From Streptomyces silaceus (GTDB lineage: Bacteria > Actinomycetota > Actinomycetes > Streptomycetales > Streptomycetaceae): a stretch of DNA of 63,223 nt. The notes beneath the pieces were generated by a model. The model was not told where the DNA came from and made no database searches. It saw only the letters and a program-made list of their open reading frames with translations. The first letter of the stretch is position 1, and the number at the start of each line of letters is the position of its first letter. A program made the position numbers and the translations under genes. Location of the stretch: positions 1-63,223 of the forward strand of contig NZ_LIRJ01000082.1 in NCBI RefSeq assembly GCF_001419745.1, in the 5' to 3' direction. Of this stretch, positions 1 to 9,225 are shown one piece after another.

Positions 1-75
1 GCCGCCCGCAAGGCCGCGGACAAACTCGCCGCCGCCCAGGAGACACCCGAGCCCGGACCGCAGGGGGACGCGTGA
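1..75 (+). CDS. nuoI: NADH-quinone oxidoreductase subunit I, 3' end only (partial)
   Basis: The window opens inside a reading frame that ends with TGA at 73-75. Only the last 24 codons are present, an Ala/Lys-rich then Pro/Glu-rich tail without a diagnostic motif. The identity is inferred from position: nuoI directly precedes nuoJ in canonical complex I operons. NuoI is the two-[4Fe-4S] ferredoxin subunit that passes electrons from the peripheral arm towards quinone. Its stop overlaps the nuoJ start in a GTGA tetranucleotide, which suggests translational coupling. Confidence 0.7.
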   Translation, partial: AARKAADKLAAAQETPEPGPQGDA

Positions 76-704
76 CCTTCGCAGCAGCCTCCACGACGGC
101 CGCCGGTGCCGCCGGGACCCAGGGCTTCCTGTCCCCGACCGGCGTCGAGATCGCCTTCCTCCTCGTCGGCCTCGTCACCCTCGGCGCGGCCGTCGTCACC
201 GTCACCACCCGCCAACTGGTGCACGCCGCCCTGTGGCTGGTGGTGGCGCTCGGCGGCCTCGCCGTCGAGTACCTCCTGCTGACCGCCGAGTTCATCGCCT
301 GGGTGCAGGTCCTCATCTACGTCGGCTCCGTCGTCGTCCTCCTCCTCTTCGGACTGATGCTCACCAGGGCGCCCATCGGCCGCTCCCCGGACGCGGACTC
401 GGGCAACCGCCCGGTCGCGCTCGCGGTGGCCCTCGCCGCTGCCGCCGCCCTGGTCTGGGTCGTCGTGGACGCCTTCCGCACCACGGTGATCGACCTGGAC
501 GGCGCCGCCCAGGGCTCCACCGACGTCACCGGATCGATCCTCTTCCGGCACTGGGTGCTCCCCTTCGAGGCGCTCTCGGTCCTCCTCCTCGCCGCCCTCG
601 TCGGCGCGATCGTCCTGTCCCGCAAGAAGTCCGCGCAGGACCAAGCCGCCCAGGACCAAGCCGCCCAGGACCAAGCCGCCCAGGACCAGGGGGAGAACAG
701 CTGA
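72..704 (+). CDS. nuoJ: NADH-quinone oxidoreductase subunit J
   Basis: Membrane-arm subunit of respiratory complex I, part of the proton path next to NuoK, NuoA and NuoH. The 210-residue protein shows about five hydrophobic segments, including the conserved stretch around residues 70-95 ([19 protein letters not shown]). The GTG start overlaps the preceding stop (GTGA). The C-terminus is a hydrophilic tail built from a repeated AQDQA pentapeptide and encoded by 15-bp tandem repeats. The stop overlaps the nuoK start as ATGA. Family assignment is secure; the repeat tail is not part of the family core and may vary between strains. Confidence 0.95.
   Translation: MTFAAASTTAAGAAGTQGFLSPTGVEIAFLLVGLVTLGAAVVTVTTRQLVHAALWLVVALGGLAVEYLLLTAEFIAWVQVLIYVGSVVVLLLFGLMLTRAPIGRSPDADSGNRPVALAVALAAAAALVWVVVDAFRTTVIDLDGAAQGSTDVTGSILFRHWVLPFEALSVLLLAALVGAIVLSRKKSAQDQAAQDQAAQDQAAQDQGENS
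636..689. repeat. 15-bp tandem repeat in the nuoJ 3' end
   Basis: Three exact copies of CAGGACCAAGCCGCC (636-650, 651-665, 666-680) are followed by a partial fourth copy (681-689). The period is a multiple of three, so copy-number change would add or remove AQDQA pentapeptides without shifting frame. Confidence 0.95.
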
Positions 705-1126
705 TGCACCTCCACCTCGCCTATCCCGCCGTCCTCGCCGTCCTCCTCTTCTGCGTCGGCCTCTACGGCGTCCTCGCCCGCCGCAACGCGATCCTGGTCC
801 TGATGTCCGTCGAGCTGATGCTCAACGCCGTCAACCTCAACCTGGTCGCCTTCGACGTCTGGCTCCGCGACTCCCTCCACGCCGGCCAGGCCCTGACCCT
901 CTTCACCATCGCCATCGCCGCGGCCGAGATCGGCATCGGCCTCGCGATCGTCCTGGCGGTCTACCGCAACCGCGGCAGCTCCGCCGTCGACGACCTCCGC
1001 GACACCGCCGAACTCCCGGACGGCCCCGACGGCGACGGCGATGACGCCGAGGGCGCCGCCGCCGAAGAGCCCGCCCCGAAGTCCCGGCAGGCGCAGACGT
1101 CGCAGAAGGCTGAGGCCACCGCGTGA
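704..1126 (+). CDS. nuoK: NADH-quinone oxidoreductase subunit K
   Basis: Small membrane subunit of complex I. Three hydrophobic helices occupy roughly residues 5-85. They contain the buried acidic residues typical of NuoK, in [12 protein letters not shown] and AAAEIGIGL, which are important for proton translocation in the family. The ATG at 704 overlaps the nuoJ TGA and its sequence ([16 protein letters not shown]) fits the family start. The protein is 140 residues, against about 100 for most NuoK; the extra 40 residues are an acidic, Ala/Glu-rich hydrophilic tail. The stop overlaps the nuoL GTG, continuing the tightly coupled nuo array. Confidence 0.95.
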   Translation: MHLHLAYPAVLAVLLFCVGLYGVLARRNAILVLMSVELMLNAVNLNLVAFDVWLRDSLHAGQALTLFTIAIAAAEIGIGLAIVLAVYRNRGSSAVDDLRDTAELPDGPDGDGDDAEGAAAEEPAPKSRQAQTSQKAEATA

Positions 1127-3132
1127 CCACGACCACCCTCGCCGTCCTCGTCCCCCTCCTGCCGTTCCTGGGCGCGGCCGCCGGCCTGCTGCTCGGCCGT
1201 CGGGTCCCCGGACTCGTACGCCCCCTCGCGGTGCTGCCCACGCTGACGGCCCTCGTGCTCGCCGTGCTCGTGGCCGTCCGCCAGGGCGGCGGCACCGGCG
1301 GCGGCACGGCCTCCCTGGACGCCGCCACCGAGCTCACCCCGACCGGCTCGGTCCCCGTCGAACTCGCCCTGCACATCGACGGCTTCGCCGCCCTCGTCGC
1401 CATCCTGGTCGGCGTCGTCGCCTCCTGCGTGCAGATCTACTCGACGGGCTACCTGCGCGACGACCCGCGCTACCCCTCGTACGCCGCTCTCGTCTCCCTC
1501 TTCACCTCCGCGATGCTGCTCGTCGTCTACTCCGGCGACCTGATGGTGCTCCTGGTCGGCTGGGAGATCATGGGCATCTGCTCGTACTTCCTGGTCGGCC
1601 ACTACTGGGAGACGCCCGAGGCGCGCGCCGCCTCCCTGAAGGCCTTCCTGGTCACCAAGCTCGGTGACGTCCCCTTCCTGATCGGTCTGTTCGCGCTCGC
1701 CGTGGACACCGGCTCCTTCCGCATCACGACGATCCTCGCGACGGTCACGGACGGCGGCCTGGACCACCCCACGCCGATCGCCCTGCTGCTCCTCGCGGGC
1801 GTGGCCGGCAAGTCCGCGCAGTTCCCGCTGCACACCTGGCTGCCCGACGCGATGGCGGGCCCCACGCCCGTCTCCGCGCTGATCCACGCCGCGACGATGG
1901 TCGCCGCCGGTGTCTACTTCGTGGCCCGGCTCCTCCCCGTCTTCGCCGCCTCCGCCGCGGCCCTGGTCGTCCTCGCCGTCATGGCCGCCGTCACGATGGC
2001 CGGCTCGGCCCTCGCGGCGCTCGCCCAGGACGACATCAAGCGCGTCCTCGCGTACTCGACGATCGGCCAGCTCGGCTACATGACCGGCGCGCTCGCCGTC
2101 GGCGACCGCGGTGCCGCCGTCTTCCACCTCCTGTCGCACGGCGCCTTCAAGGCGCTGCTGTTCCTCGCCGCGGGCGTGATCATCCACGCCGCCGGCACCA
2201 ACTCGCTGGCCGCCATGTCCCGCATGAAGGGCCTGCGCGACCGCATCCCCGACGCCTACTGGACGATGACCGTGGCGCTCCTCGCGCTCGCCGCGATCCC
2301 GCCGTTCAGCGGCTTCTTCTCCAAGGAGGCGGTGCTCGGCGCCGCCGAGCACACGGCCACGGGCCACGCCGAGTCCGTGCCCACCGCCGCGGGCTGGATC
2401 GTCCTCGTCGCCGGTCTGCTCACCGCCCTCCTCACCGCCGCGTACGCGACGCGCCTGTGGCTGCTCGCTTTCCACGGCAGGGGAGCGGAGGCCCCCGACC
2501 ACGGGAAGCAGCCCGTCGCGATGACGGCCGTGCTGTGGGTGCTCGCCGTCCCCTCCCTCGCCTTCGGTCTGTCCGTCGGTGTCCTGCCGGACTGGTTCGA
2601 CGGCCACTCACTCACCCCGACGCTCACGACCTCCGTCCTCGGCACGGGCCTCGCGCTCGTCGGCGGCCTCGTCACCTACGGCGCCTGGCGGCACACCATG
2701 GCCCTCGCCGCCCGTGTCCCGATGGGCGCCGTGGCCGTCAGCGCCGACGGTGACGGCGGCCTGGTCGAGGCGGAGGCCATCGCCACCCACGCCCCCGCCT
2801 ACGGAGACGTCGCCTCCGCGCCCGACCCGGCCGATCCCGGTCGGCTGCTGCTCGGCCCGCTGCACCGCCACGCCGCCGTCGGCTTCCACCTCGACGCCGT
2901 CTACGCCGCCCTGTTCGTACGGCCCGTCCAGGCGTCCGCGCGCCTCGTCCGCTTCCTCGACCGCGCGGTCGTCGACACGTACGTACGCGGCGCGGGCGCG
3001 GCACCCCGCTGGCTGGGCACGGCCGTCCGCCGCGCGCAGACCGGCAATGTGCAGACCTATCTGAGCGCGCTGCTCGCAGGCACGGTCGTCCTGGCCGTCG
3101 CCGCCGTCCTCGTCGCCACCGCCGGAGCGTGA
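1123..3132 (+). CDS. nuoL: NADH-quinone oxidoreductase subunit L
   Basis: Largest antiporter-like proton-pumping subunit of complex I (669 residues, multi-spanning). Family hallmarks visible are the acidic residue in [15 protein letters not shown], the following [10 protein letters not shown], the pumping-channel lysine in [17 protein letters not shown], and [15 protein letters not shown]. The C-terminal third carries a hydrophilic loop and a last membrane helix, matching the lateral helix and anchor of NuoL. The start is GTG in a GTGA overlap with nuoK. Six bases separate its stop from nuoM. It works as one of three related pumps with NuoM and NuoN. Confidence 0.96.
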   Translation: MTTTTLAVLVPLLPFLGAAAGLLLGRRVPGLVRPLAVLPTLTALVLAVLVAVRQGGGTGGGTASLDAATELTPTGSVPVELALHIDGFAALVAILVGVVASCVQIYSTGYLRDDPRYPSYAALVSLFTSAMLLVVYSGDLMVLLVGWEIMGICSYFLVGHYWETPEARAASLKAFLVTKLGDVPFLIGLFALAVDTGSFRITTILATVTDGGLDHPTPIALLLLAGVAGKSAQFPLHTWLPDAMAGPTPVSALIHAATMVAAGVYFVARLLPVFAASAAALVVLAVMAAVTMAGSALAALAQDDIKRVLAYSTIGQLGYMTGALAVGDRGAAVFHLLSHGAFKALLFLAAGVIIHAAGTNSLAAMSRMKGLRDRIPDAYWTMTVALLALAAIPPFSGFFSKEAVLGAAEHTATGHAESVPTAAGWIVLVAGLLTALLTAAYATRLWLLAFHGRGAEAPDHGKQPVAMTAVLWVLAVPSLAFGLSVGVLPDWFDGHSLTPTLTTSVLGTGLALVGGLVTYGAWRHTMALAARVPMGAVAVSADGDGGLVEAEAIATHAPAYGDVASAPDPADPGRLLLGPLHRHAAVGFHLDAVYAALFVRPVQASARLVRFLDRAVVDTYVRGAGAAPRWLGTAVRRAQTGNVQTYLSALLAGTVVLAVAAVLVATAGA

Positions 3133-3138
3133 GCAGCC

Positions 3139-4731
3139 GTGATCGGTATCAGTGAGTCCGTGATGCAGTTCCTTCTCGCGTTGATCGTCGTCGGTCCGCT
3201 CATCGGCGCCGTGGCCGCCCTCCTGCCGGCGCCGCCCGGACTGAAGGGGAAGTCGCCCGACCAGGCCGTGCTGCGCCACGGCGTGACCGTGACCGGCGCG
3301 ATCCTGCTCACCGCGATCGTCCTCGCGCTCGGCTTCGACCACGACCAGCCCTCGAAGATGCAGGCCACGACCGATATCAGCTGGATCCCCGCACTCGACG
3401 TGCGCATCCATCTCGGCATCGACGGCATCTCGCTCCCCCTTCTGGTCCTGACCGCGCTGCTGACCTTCCTCTGCGCGCTGTACAGCTACTTCAAAATGCC
3501 GTCGGGCCCGTCTCCCAAGGCATTCGTGGCGCTGATCCTCGTGCTCGAGTCCGGCACCCTCGCGACCTTCGCCGTCCTCGATCTGCTGCTGTTCTTCCTG
3601 GCGTTCGAGATGGTGCTCATCCCGATGTACTTCCTCATCGCCCGCTGGGGCGGTGAGCAACGGACCCGAGCCGCTTGGAAGTTCATCCTCTACACGCTGC
3701 TCGGCTCCGTCGTCATGCTGCTGGGCCTGCTCCTCATCGGGCTCAAGTCCGGCACATTCGACATGGTGGCACTCGCCACTGACAACGGCCGTGAGCTGAC
3801 CACATCCGTGCAGGTCATCGCCGTTCTGGCGATCGGGATCGGGCTCGCGGTCAAGACGCCGATGTGGCCGCTGCACAGCTGGCTGCCGGACGCCCACACC
3901 GCCGCGCCCACCGTCGGCTCGGTCCTGCTGGCCGGCGTGCTGCTGAAGATGGGTACGTACGGATTCGTCCGGATCATCCTCCCCGTCGCGCCGGACGGAA
4001 TGCGGGAGTTCGCGCCGTACCTCGCGGCCTTCGCGGTCGTCGGGATCATCTACGGATCCCTGGCCTGCCTCGCGCTCGCCAAGCAGGGCGCGAAGGGCGA
4101 CCTCAAGCGCCTCATCGCGTACTCGTCCGTCGGCCACATGGGCTTCGTGCTGCTCGGCATCTCGACGATGAGCCCGACCGGCGTGAACGGCGCGCTGTTC
4201 GCCAACATCGCCCACGGCCTCATCACCGGCCTGCTCTTCTTCCTCGTCGGCGCGCTGAAGGACCGCACCGGCACCACCGACCTCGACTCCCTCGCGCAGG
4301 AGTCCGGCGCCGCGCTCTACGGCAAGGCGCCGCGCCTCGGCGGCCTCCTGGCCTTCGGCGCCGTCGCCTCGCTCGGCCTGCCGGGCCTGGCCGGGTTCTG
4401 GGGCGAGATGCTCGCGCTGTTCGGCGCGTTCAAGCCCGCCGACGACCTGAGCCGCCCCGCGTTCCTCACCTTCATGGCGATCGCCGCCTTCGGCACCCTG
4501 CTCACGGCCGCGTACATGCTCGTCGTCGTGCGCCGCGTCTGCATGGGCCCGATGCCGCAGCCCGCGGCCGAAGGACCCGCGCCCAAGGCCCTCGCCGACG
4601 TCCACGGCTACGAGTTCGCCGCCTGGACCCCGCTCGTTGCCCTCACCGTCCTCGCCGGACTCTGGCCCGCGGCTCTCCTCGGCCTGACCGACCCCGCCGT
4701 GCAGAAGCTCCTCACTGGAGGCAAGTCGTGA
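3139..4731 (+). CDS. nuoM: NADH-quinone oxidoreductase subunit M
   Basis: Second antiporter-like pump of complex I (530 residues, about 14 hydrophobic segments). Seen in the sequence: the acidic residue of LAFEMVLIPMYFLI, and the lysine and substrate-path motif VKTPMWPLHSWLPDAHTAAP, with GTYGFVRI after it. These are conserved across NuoM and Mrp-type antiporters. The GTG at 3139 lies six bases after nuoL. The stop overlaps the nuoN start. The gene belongs to the same co-directional, coupled array and acts in the cytoplasmic membrane. Confidence 0.96.
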   Translation: MIGISESVMQFLLALIVVGPLIGAVAALLPAPPGLKGKSPDQAVLRHGVTVTGAILLTAIVLALGFDHDQPSKMQATTDISWIPALDVRIHLGIDGISLPLLVLTALLTFLCALYSYFKMPSGPSPKAFVALILVLESGTLATFAVLDLLLFFLAFEMVLIPMYFLIARWGGEQRTRAAWKFILYTLLGSVVMLLGLLLIGLKSGTFDMVALATDNGRELTTSVQVIAVLAIGIGLAVKTPMWPLHSWLPDAHTAAPTVGSVLLAGVLLKMGTYGFVRIILPVAPDGMREFAPYLAAFAVVGIIYGSLACLALAKQGAKGDLKRLIAYSSVGHMGFVLLGISTMSPTGVNGALFANIAHGLITGLLFFLVGALKDRTGTTDLDSLAQESGAALYGKAPRLGGLLAFGAVASLGLPGLAGFWGEMLALFGAFKPADDLSRPAFLTFMAIAAFGTLLTAAYMLVVVRRVCMGPMPQPAAEGPAPKALADVHGYEFAAWTPLVALTVLAGLWPAALLGLTDPAVQKLLTGGKS

Positions 4732-6269
4732 CCGTGGCCGCCGAAAGCGCCGCAAGCCTCGTCCAGTCCGTCGACTGGCTCGCGATCGCGCCGCCGACCA
4801 TCGCGGCGGTCGTCGGCCTCCTCGTGCTCGTCGCCGACCTCTTCGTGGGCGACGGCAAGAAGGCACTGCTCGGCTGGGTCTCCGTGGCGGGCCTGGCCGC
4901 CGCCGCGCTCGCCCTGCTGCCCCTCCTGGACGACGACCGGTCGACGTTCTGCCTCACCGGCGGCGGCACGCACGCGTGCAGCTACACCGCCGACCGCTTC
5001 ACCCTCGTCATCCAACTGCTCGTCCTCGGCGGCGCCCTGCTCGCCGCCCTGCTCTCCATGAGCACCCTGAAGGACGCCAAGGGCTCCAAGGGAGAACTCC
5101 CCGAAGGGGAGTTCTGGTTCCTGCTGCTCTCCTCCGCGGCGGGCGCCGCCCTGCTGCCCGCCTCGCGCGACCTGGCGACGCTCGTCGTCGCCCTGGAGGT
5201 CGCCTCCCTGCCGGCCTTCGCCCTCGTCGGCCTCAGGCGCGGCGACAAGCGCTCCTCCGAAGCGGCCCTGAAGTTCTTCCTCTCCTCGGTCACGGCGACC
5301 GCCGTGAGCCTCATGGGTGTCAGCTTCGTCTACGCGTCCACCGGCACCCTGCACCTCACGGAGATCGCCGCCGAGCTCCAGGACGTCGACGGCCAGCTGC
5401 ACACGCTCGCCCAGACCGGCGTCGCCCTCACCCTCGTCGGCTTCGCCTTCAAGGTGGCGGCCGTGCCCTTCCACTTCTGGGTGCCCGACACCTACGTGGG
5501 CGCGCCGCTGCCCGTCGCCGCGTACCTCTCCGTCGTCGGAAAGGCCGTCGGCTTCACCGGGCTCATCCTCGTCACCGTCGTCGCCTTCCCCTCGTACGCG
5601 GACGTCTGGGGCCCCGCGCTCGCCGTCCTCGCCGCCCTCACCATGACCGCGGGCAACGTCGCCGCCCTGCGCCAGCAGGCCACGCGCGCGTACAGCGCGG
5701 TACGCCTCCTTGCCTGGTCCTCCGTCGGACAGGCGGGCTACCTCCTGGTGCCCATCGCCGCCGCCGGATACGCCGACGACGACGCGGCGGCGGAGAAGGC
5801 CATCGGTTCCACCGTCGCCTACGCCCTGATGTACGCGGCCGTGAACCTCGGCGCCTTCGCCGTGGCCGCCCTCGTCGGCCGCGCCCAGCGCCTCAACCGC
5901 GTCAGCGACTACCGCGGCCTGTACGCCCGCAGCCCGCTGGCCGCCCTGGTCCTCGCCTTCTTCCTGCTCTGCCTCGCCGGCCTGCCGCCCGGCATCATCG
6001 GCCTCTTCGCGAAGGTCACGGTCTTCTCCGCCGCGGTCGACGCGGGCCTGGGCTGGCTCGCCGTGGTGATGGCCGTGAACGTGGTGATCGCGCTGTTCTA
6101 CTACCTCCAGTGGACCGCGCTGCTGTTCCGCGCCCCCGAGGGCGAGCCGGTCAGGCACCGCGTCCCGGCCCCGCTCACCGCGGCCATCGCGCTGACGGCG
6201 ATCCTCGGGATCGCCCTCTCCGGAGCGCCCCAGCTGGTCCTGAGGTTCTCGGACACCGGCCTGTTCTGA
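4728..6269 (+). CDS. nuoN: NADH-quinone oxidoreductase subunit N
   Basis: Third antiporter-like subunit of complex I and last gene of the nuo array. I chose the GTG at 4728: it overlaps the nuoM stop (GTGA) and sits six bases behind a GGAGG at 4717-4721, giving 513 residues. A second in-frame GTG at 4734 is less well spaced. Hallmarks are VALEVASLPAFALVG (acidic residue) and FKVAAVPFHFWVPDTYVGAP (pumping lysine). The region after the stop (6270-6463) holds no gene and marks the end of the operon. Confidence 0.95.
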   Translation: MTVAAESAASLVQSVDWLAIAPPTIAAVVGLLVLVADLFVGDGKKALLGWVSVAGLAAAALALLPLLDDDRSTFCLTGGGTHACSYTADRFTLVIQLLVLGGALLAALLSMSTLKDAKGSKGELPEGEFWFLLLSSAAGAALLPASRDLATLVVALEVASLPAFALVGLRRGDKRSSEAALKFFLSSVTATAVSLMGVSFVYASTGTLHLTEIAAELQDVDGQLHTLAQTGVALTLVGFAFKVAAVPFHFWVPDTYVGAPLPVAAYLSVVGKAVGFTGLILVTVVAFPSYADVWGPALAVLAALTMTAGNVAALRQQATRAYSAVRLLAWSSVGQAGYLLVPIAAAGYADDDAAAEKAIGSTVAYALMYAAVNLGAFAVAALVGRAQRLNRVSDYRGLYARSPLAALVLAFFLLCLAGLPPGIIGLFAKVTVFSAAVDAGLGWLAVVMAVNVVIALFYYLQWTALLFRAPEGEPVRHRVPAPLTAAIALTAILGIALSGAPQLVLRFSDTGLF

Positions 6270-6398
6270 CCCGCCTGCCGACGAGGACCGGCCGCCGGCC
6301 GAGGCCACGGCCGGGCCCGTCACTCGCGCGGCCTACACCGCTCCTGCGTGCACAAGGGAACTAGTGCTCCCCGCCTGGCGTTGACCAGTACGGGAGGG

Positions 6399-6414
6399 TC
6401 CACTGAACAGTGGA
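6399..6414. promoter_or_regulatory. 16-bp perfect palindrome in the htpX upstream region
   Basis: TCCACTGAACAGTGGA reads the same on both strands. It lies 12 bases downstream of a TTGACC hexamer (6381-6386), so it would overlap the -10/start region of an htpX promoter. It could be an operator or a short transcript hairpin. No regulator is identified. Confidence 0.5.
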
Positions 6415-6463
6415 AGCACCAGTCAGTAGAGGGTTCCCCCACGCACCACCAGGAGGGCGTACC

Positions 6464-7327
6464 GTGCACCGCCGGCACAACGGGTTGAAGACCGCCGTAC
6501 TCCTCGGGGGACTGTCCGCGCTCATCCTTGTCATCGGCAGTTTCTTCGGGCGTACGGGACTGATCGTCGCGTTGTTCGTGGCGCTCGGCACCAATGCGTA
6601 CGCGTACTGGAACAGCGACAAGCTCGCCCTGCGCGCGATGCGCGCCCGCCCGGTGAGCGAATTCGAGGCCCCCGAGCTGTACCGCATGGTCCGCGAGCTC
6701 TCCACCCAGGCCCGCCAGCCCATGCCCCGCCTCTACATCTCGCCCACCGAGGCGCCGAACGCGTTCGCGACGGGCCGCAATCCGCGCAACGCCGCGGTGT
6801 GCTGCACCGACGGCATCCTGCGCATCCTCGACGAGCGCGAGCTGCGCGGCGTCATCGGCCATGAGCTCAGCCATGTCTACAACCGCGACATCCTGATCTC
6901 CTCGGTCGCGGGCGCGCTGGCATCCGTGATCATGTTCCTGGTCAACTTCGCCTGGCTGATCCCGGTCGGCCGGTCGAACGACAACGACGGCCCCGGCATC
7001 TTCGGGATGCTCCTGATCATGCTGCTCGGCCCGCTGGCGGCCTCCATCATCCAGCTCGCCATCAGCCGCTCCAGGGAGTACGAGGCCGACGCGTCCGGCG
7101 CGCAGCTCACCGGTGACCCGCTCGCTCTCGCGAGCGCCCTGCGTAAACTCGACGCGGGGACAAAGCAGTTGCCGCTGCCGCCCGAGCCCCGTCTCGAGAC
7201 GGCGAGTCACATGATGATCGCGAACCCTTTCCGTCCCGGGCAGGGCATGTCCAAGATGTTCTCCACGCACCCGCCGATGGCGGAGCGCATCGCCCGACTC
7301 GAGCAGATGGCAGGTCGCCAGCAGTGA
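6464..7327 (+). CDS. htpX: HtpX-type M48 membrane metalloprotease
   Basis: Membrane zinc protease of the M48 family, involved in quality control of membrane proteins. The GTG at 6464 is preceded by AGGAGGG (6451-6457) at good spacing, which favours it over an upstream in-frame ATG at 6410, and gives 287 residues, the usual HtpX length. Two N-terminal hydrophobic segments (about 10-45) precede the zinc motif HELSH (His133, Glu134, His137). The third ligand is Glu205 in SREYEAD, and a further hydrophobic pair lies between. The stop overlaps the start of the YccF gene, suggesting co-expression. Confidence 0.93.
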   Translation: MHRRHNGLKTAVLLGGLSALILVIGSFFGRTGLIVALFVALGTNAYAYWNSDKLALRAMRARPVSEFEAPELYRMVRELSTQARQPMPRLYISPTEAPNAFATGRNPRNAAVCCTDGILRILDERELRGVIGHELSHVYNRDILISSVAGALASVIMFLVNFAWLIPVGRSNDNDGPGIFGMLLIMLLGPLAASIIQLAISRSREYEADASGAQLTGDPLALASALRKLDAGTKQLPLPPEPRLETASHMMIANPFRPGQGMSKMFSTHPPMAERIARLEQMAGRQQ

Positions 7328-7719
7328 AGACAATCCTCAACGTCATATGGCTCGTCCTCTGCGGTTTCTGGATGTTCCTCGGCTACCTCCTCGCGGGTGC
7401 GCTGCTCTGCATCACGATCATCGGCATCCCGTTCGGCCTCGCCAGCTTCCGCATCGGCCGCTATGCCCTGTGGCCCTTCGGGTACACCACGGTCGAGCGC
7501 CGCGACGCGGGCGCGCCCTCCTGTGTGGGCAACGTCCTGTGGCTGATCCTCGCGGGCTGGTGGCTCGCGATCGGCCACATCGTGACGGGTTTCCTGCTGT
7601 GCGTCACGATCATCGGCATCCCCCTGGGCATCGCCAACTTCAAGCTGATCCCGGTCTCCCTGCTGCCCCTGGGCCGCGAGATCGTCCGCACCGACCAGCC
7701 GTTCGCCGCGCGCTACTAG
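7324..7719 (+). CDS. YccF domain membrane protein
   Basis: A 131-residue membrane protein made of two related YccF repeats. Each has the pattern of a hydrophobic stretch followed by an IIGIP motif: [14 protein letters not shown] near residue 30 and [14 protein letters not shown] near residue 95. YccF proteins are widespread inner-membrane proteins of unknown molecular function. The GTG start overlaps the htpX stop (GTGA), so the two are probably translated together, which hints at a membrane-stress role by association only. Confidence 0.88.
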   Translation: MKTILNVIWLVLCGFWMFLGYLLAGALLCITIIGIPFGLASFRIGRYALWPFGYTTVERRDAGAPSCVGNVLWLILAGWWLAIGHIVTGFLLCVTIIGIPLGIANFKLIPVSLLPLGREIVRTDQPFAARY

Positions 7720-7734
7720 AACGGGCGCACTCCG

Positions 7735-8571
7735 GTGCGACGCCCCAGGTACGCCCTCGCCGCGTACGACCCCGACGCGGCCCCGCACGACGCGCTCTGG
7801 GCCCTGTGCGCGGACGCGGAGCACCTGTTCGCCGACCGGCTGCCGGTCCGGTCGGCCACCTCCGAGGGGTGGGGAGAGGCCTGTGACGGCCCGCTGGAAG
7901 AGCTCGCCGAGCCACCCGTCCGGCTGCTCGGCTGCGCGCCGCGCGGCGCCCTGAAGGACGCGCTGGGCAGCGGCAGGGGAGACCTCGGGCACGGCACGGT
8001 CCTGCGCCTGGGCCGCCTGGGCCAGACGCTCCAGCACGCCGTGGAGGGCGAGGTCGTCGCGTGGATCCCCTCCGCGCGCGGGCGCGGCCTCGTCGACCTC
8101 GCCCTGGACCCGTGGACCATAAGGCCGTCGAGCGTGGCCGGCGCGGTCTGGGACATCTGGTGGTGGGGCCGCCCCACCCAGCCGAACCTCTGGGCGCGCC
8201 ACGGCGCGGAGGGCCGGGCCCACTGGCTGGCCGTCGCGCGGCGCGCACCGAGGTGGCGCGGCCCGACTCCGGGACCGGGCGCCACGTACCACCTCGACGG
8301 CCGTCACATCACCGACGAGCCGGCCTTCTACTGCGCGCTCGGCGAGGCGCTCGACGGGCCGGGAGGGTACGCCGGGCGAGACGCGGACACCCTCCAGCGG
8401 TGCCTGCGCGGCGGCACGGGCGCGGTGCCGCCCTTCACCCTCGTCTGGCACGACGCACGCGTCGCCCGCACCTGCCTGGGCGTCACGCCCCGCACGGACG
8501 GCCGCCCGCCGTGCTTCGAGGAACTCCTTGGCCGCCTGGCCCTGTTGGGCGTCGAGGCCGTCCTGGCCTGA
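7735..8571 (+). CDS. Protein with C-terminal barstar-like domain
   Basis: A 278-residue protein of two parts. Residues 1-180 are an Arg/Trp/Pro-rich region I do not recognise. Residues about 183-278 resemble the barstar (barnase inhibitor) fold: a first strand YHLDGRHITDEPAFYCALGE, then GGYAGRDADTLQRCLRGG in place of barstar's Phe-Gly-x-Asn-x-Asp-Ala-Leu-x-Asp motif, then a core strand FTLVWHD. Barstar binds and blocks ribonuclease active sites. The GTG start has no strong ribosome binding site and follows yccF by 15 bases. No cognate RNase is visible nearby. It is followed by an SMI1/KNR4 gene, another immunity-type family. The barstar call is moderate; the CDS itself is likely. Confidence 0.68.
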   Translation: MRRPRYALAAYDPDAAPHDALWALCADAEHLFADRLPVRSATSEGWGEACDGPLEELAEPPVRLLGCAPRGALKDALGSGRGDLGHGTVLRLGRLGQTLQHAVEGEVVAWIPSARGRGLVDLALDPWTIRPSSVAGAVWDIWWWGRPTQPNLWARHGAEGRAHWLAVARRAPRWRGPTPGPGATYHLDGRHITDEPAFYCALGEALDGPGGYAGRDADTLQRCLRGGTGAVPPFTLVWHDARVARTCLGVTPRTDGRPPCFEELLGRLALLGVEAVLA

Positions 8572-8681
8572 CGGCTCGGCGGGCGGCGACGGCACGGCAG
8601 AAGGCAGGGGAGAGGGCGAGGTCCGCCGGGACGAGAGGGCGCTCGAGGCCGATTGTCAGTGCCGTGGTCCACCATGAACTC

Positions 8682-9218
8682 ATGACCGAGAACGAGCAGT
8701 TGCTGGCCCGCGTCGCCGCCGAGGCGCGCGCCACCCGCCCCTGGGGCTGGGACTGCCTGCCCGCCCCCGCGGACGCCGACACCGTGGCCCGTTCCGAGGC
8801 CGCCCTGGGCTTCACCCTGCCGCCGCTGCTCGCCGCCCTCTACACCCGCATAGGAGACGGCGGATTCGGCCCGGAGTACGGGCTGTTGCCCCTGCTCGAA
8901 GGCAAGTCCTCCGGAGGCGAGCCCTCCGTCGTCGAGAAGTACGCCGGGATGCGCGCCTCCGCGTGGGGCTGGCCGGAGGGTGTCCTGCCGATATCCCACT
9001 GGGGCTGCGCGATGTACGCGTGCGTGGACTGCCGCAGTGACACCGCCCAGGTCCTGCTCTTCGAGCCCAACGGCGACGACCCGCGCCACGCCTGGTTCGT
9101 CGACTCCCCGAGCCTCACGTCCTGGCTCACCGCATGGCTCGATGGCACAGGCTGGTACGAGGAGGACAGCGACGGCGTGGACCTGCCGGCCTGGCAGGAC
9201 GCCCGCACCCACACGTGA
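8682..9218 (+). CDS. SMI1/KNR4 (SUKH) family protein
   Basis: A 178-residue soluble protein with the SUKH-1 signature near residues 39-70: SEAALGFTLPPLLAALYTRI, then a GDGGFGPEYGLLPL segment. SUKH proteins often serve as immunity proteins for contact-dependent or secreted toxins, though many have unknown roles. The start at ATG 8682 is the most plausible; an in-frame GTG at 8664 also exists and neither has a clear Shine-Dalgarno. About 110 bases separate it from the barstar-like gene on the same strand. It ends 8 bases before the convergent permease gene. Confidence 0.85.
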   Translation: MTENEQLLARVAAEARATRPWGWDCLPAPADADTVARSEAALGFTLPPLLAALYTRIGDGGFGPEYGLLPLLEGKSSGGEPSVVEKYAGMRASAWGWPEGVLPISHWGCAMYACVDCRSDTAQVLLFEPNGDDPRHAWFVDSPSLTSWLTAWLDGTGWYEEDSDGVDLPAWQDARTHT

Positions 9219-9225
9219 GCCCTCT

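Noticed and set aside
961..2607. A 548-codon minus-strand frame opposite nuoK-nuoL
   Set aside because: Its low-complexity Gly/Arg/Glu/Asp composition is typical of GC-rich antisense frames, while the plus-strand genes are clear complex I subunits.
2608..4866. A 752-codon minus-strand frame opposite nuoL-nuoM
   Set aside because: Same reason: a compositional artefact opposite certain genes.
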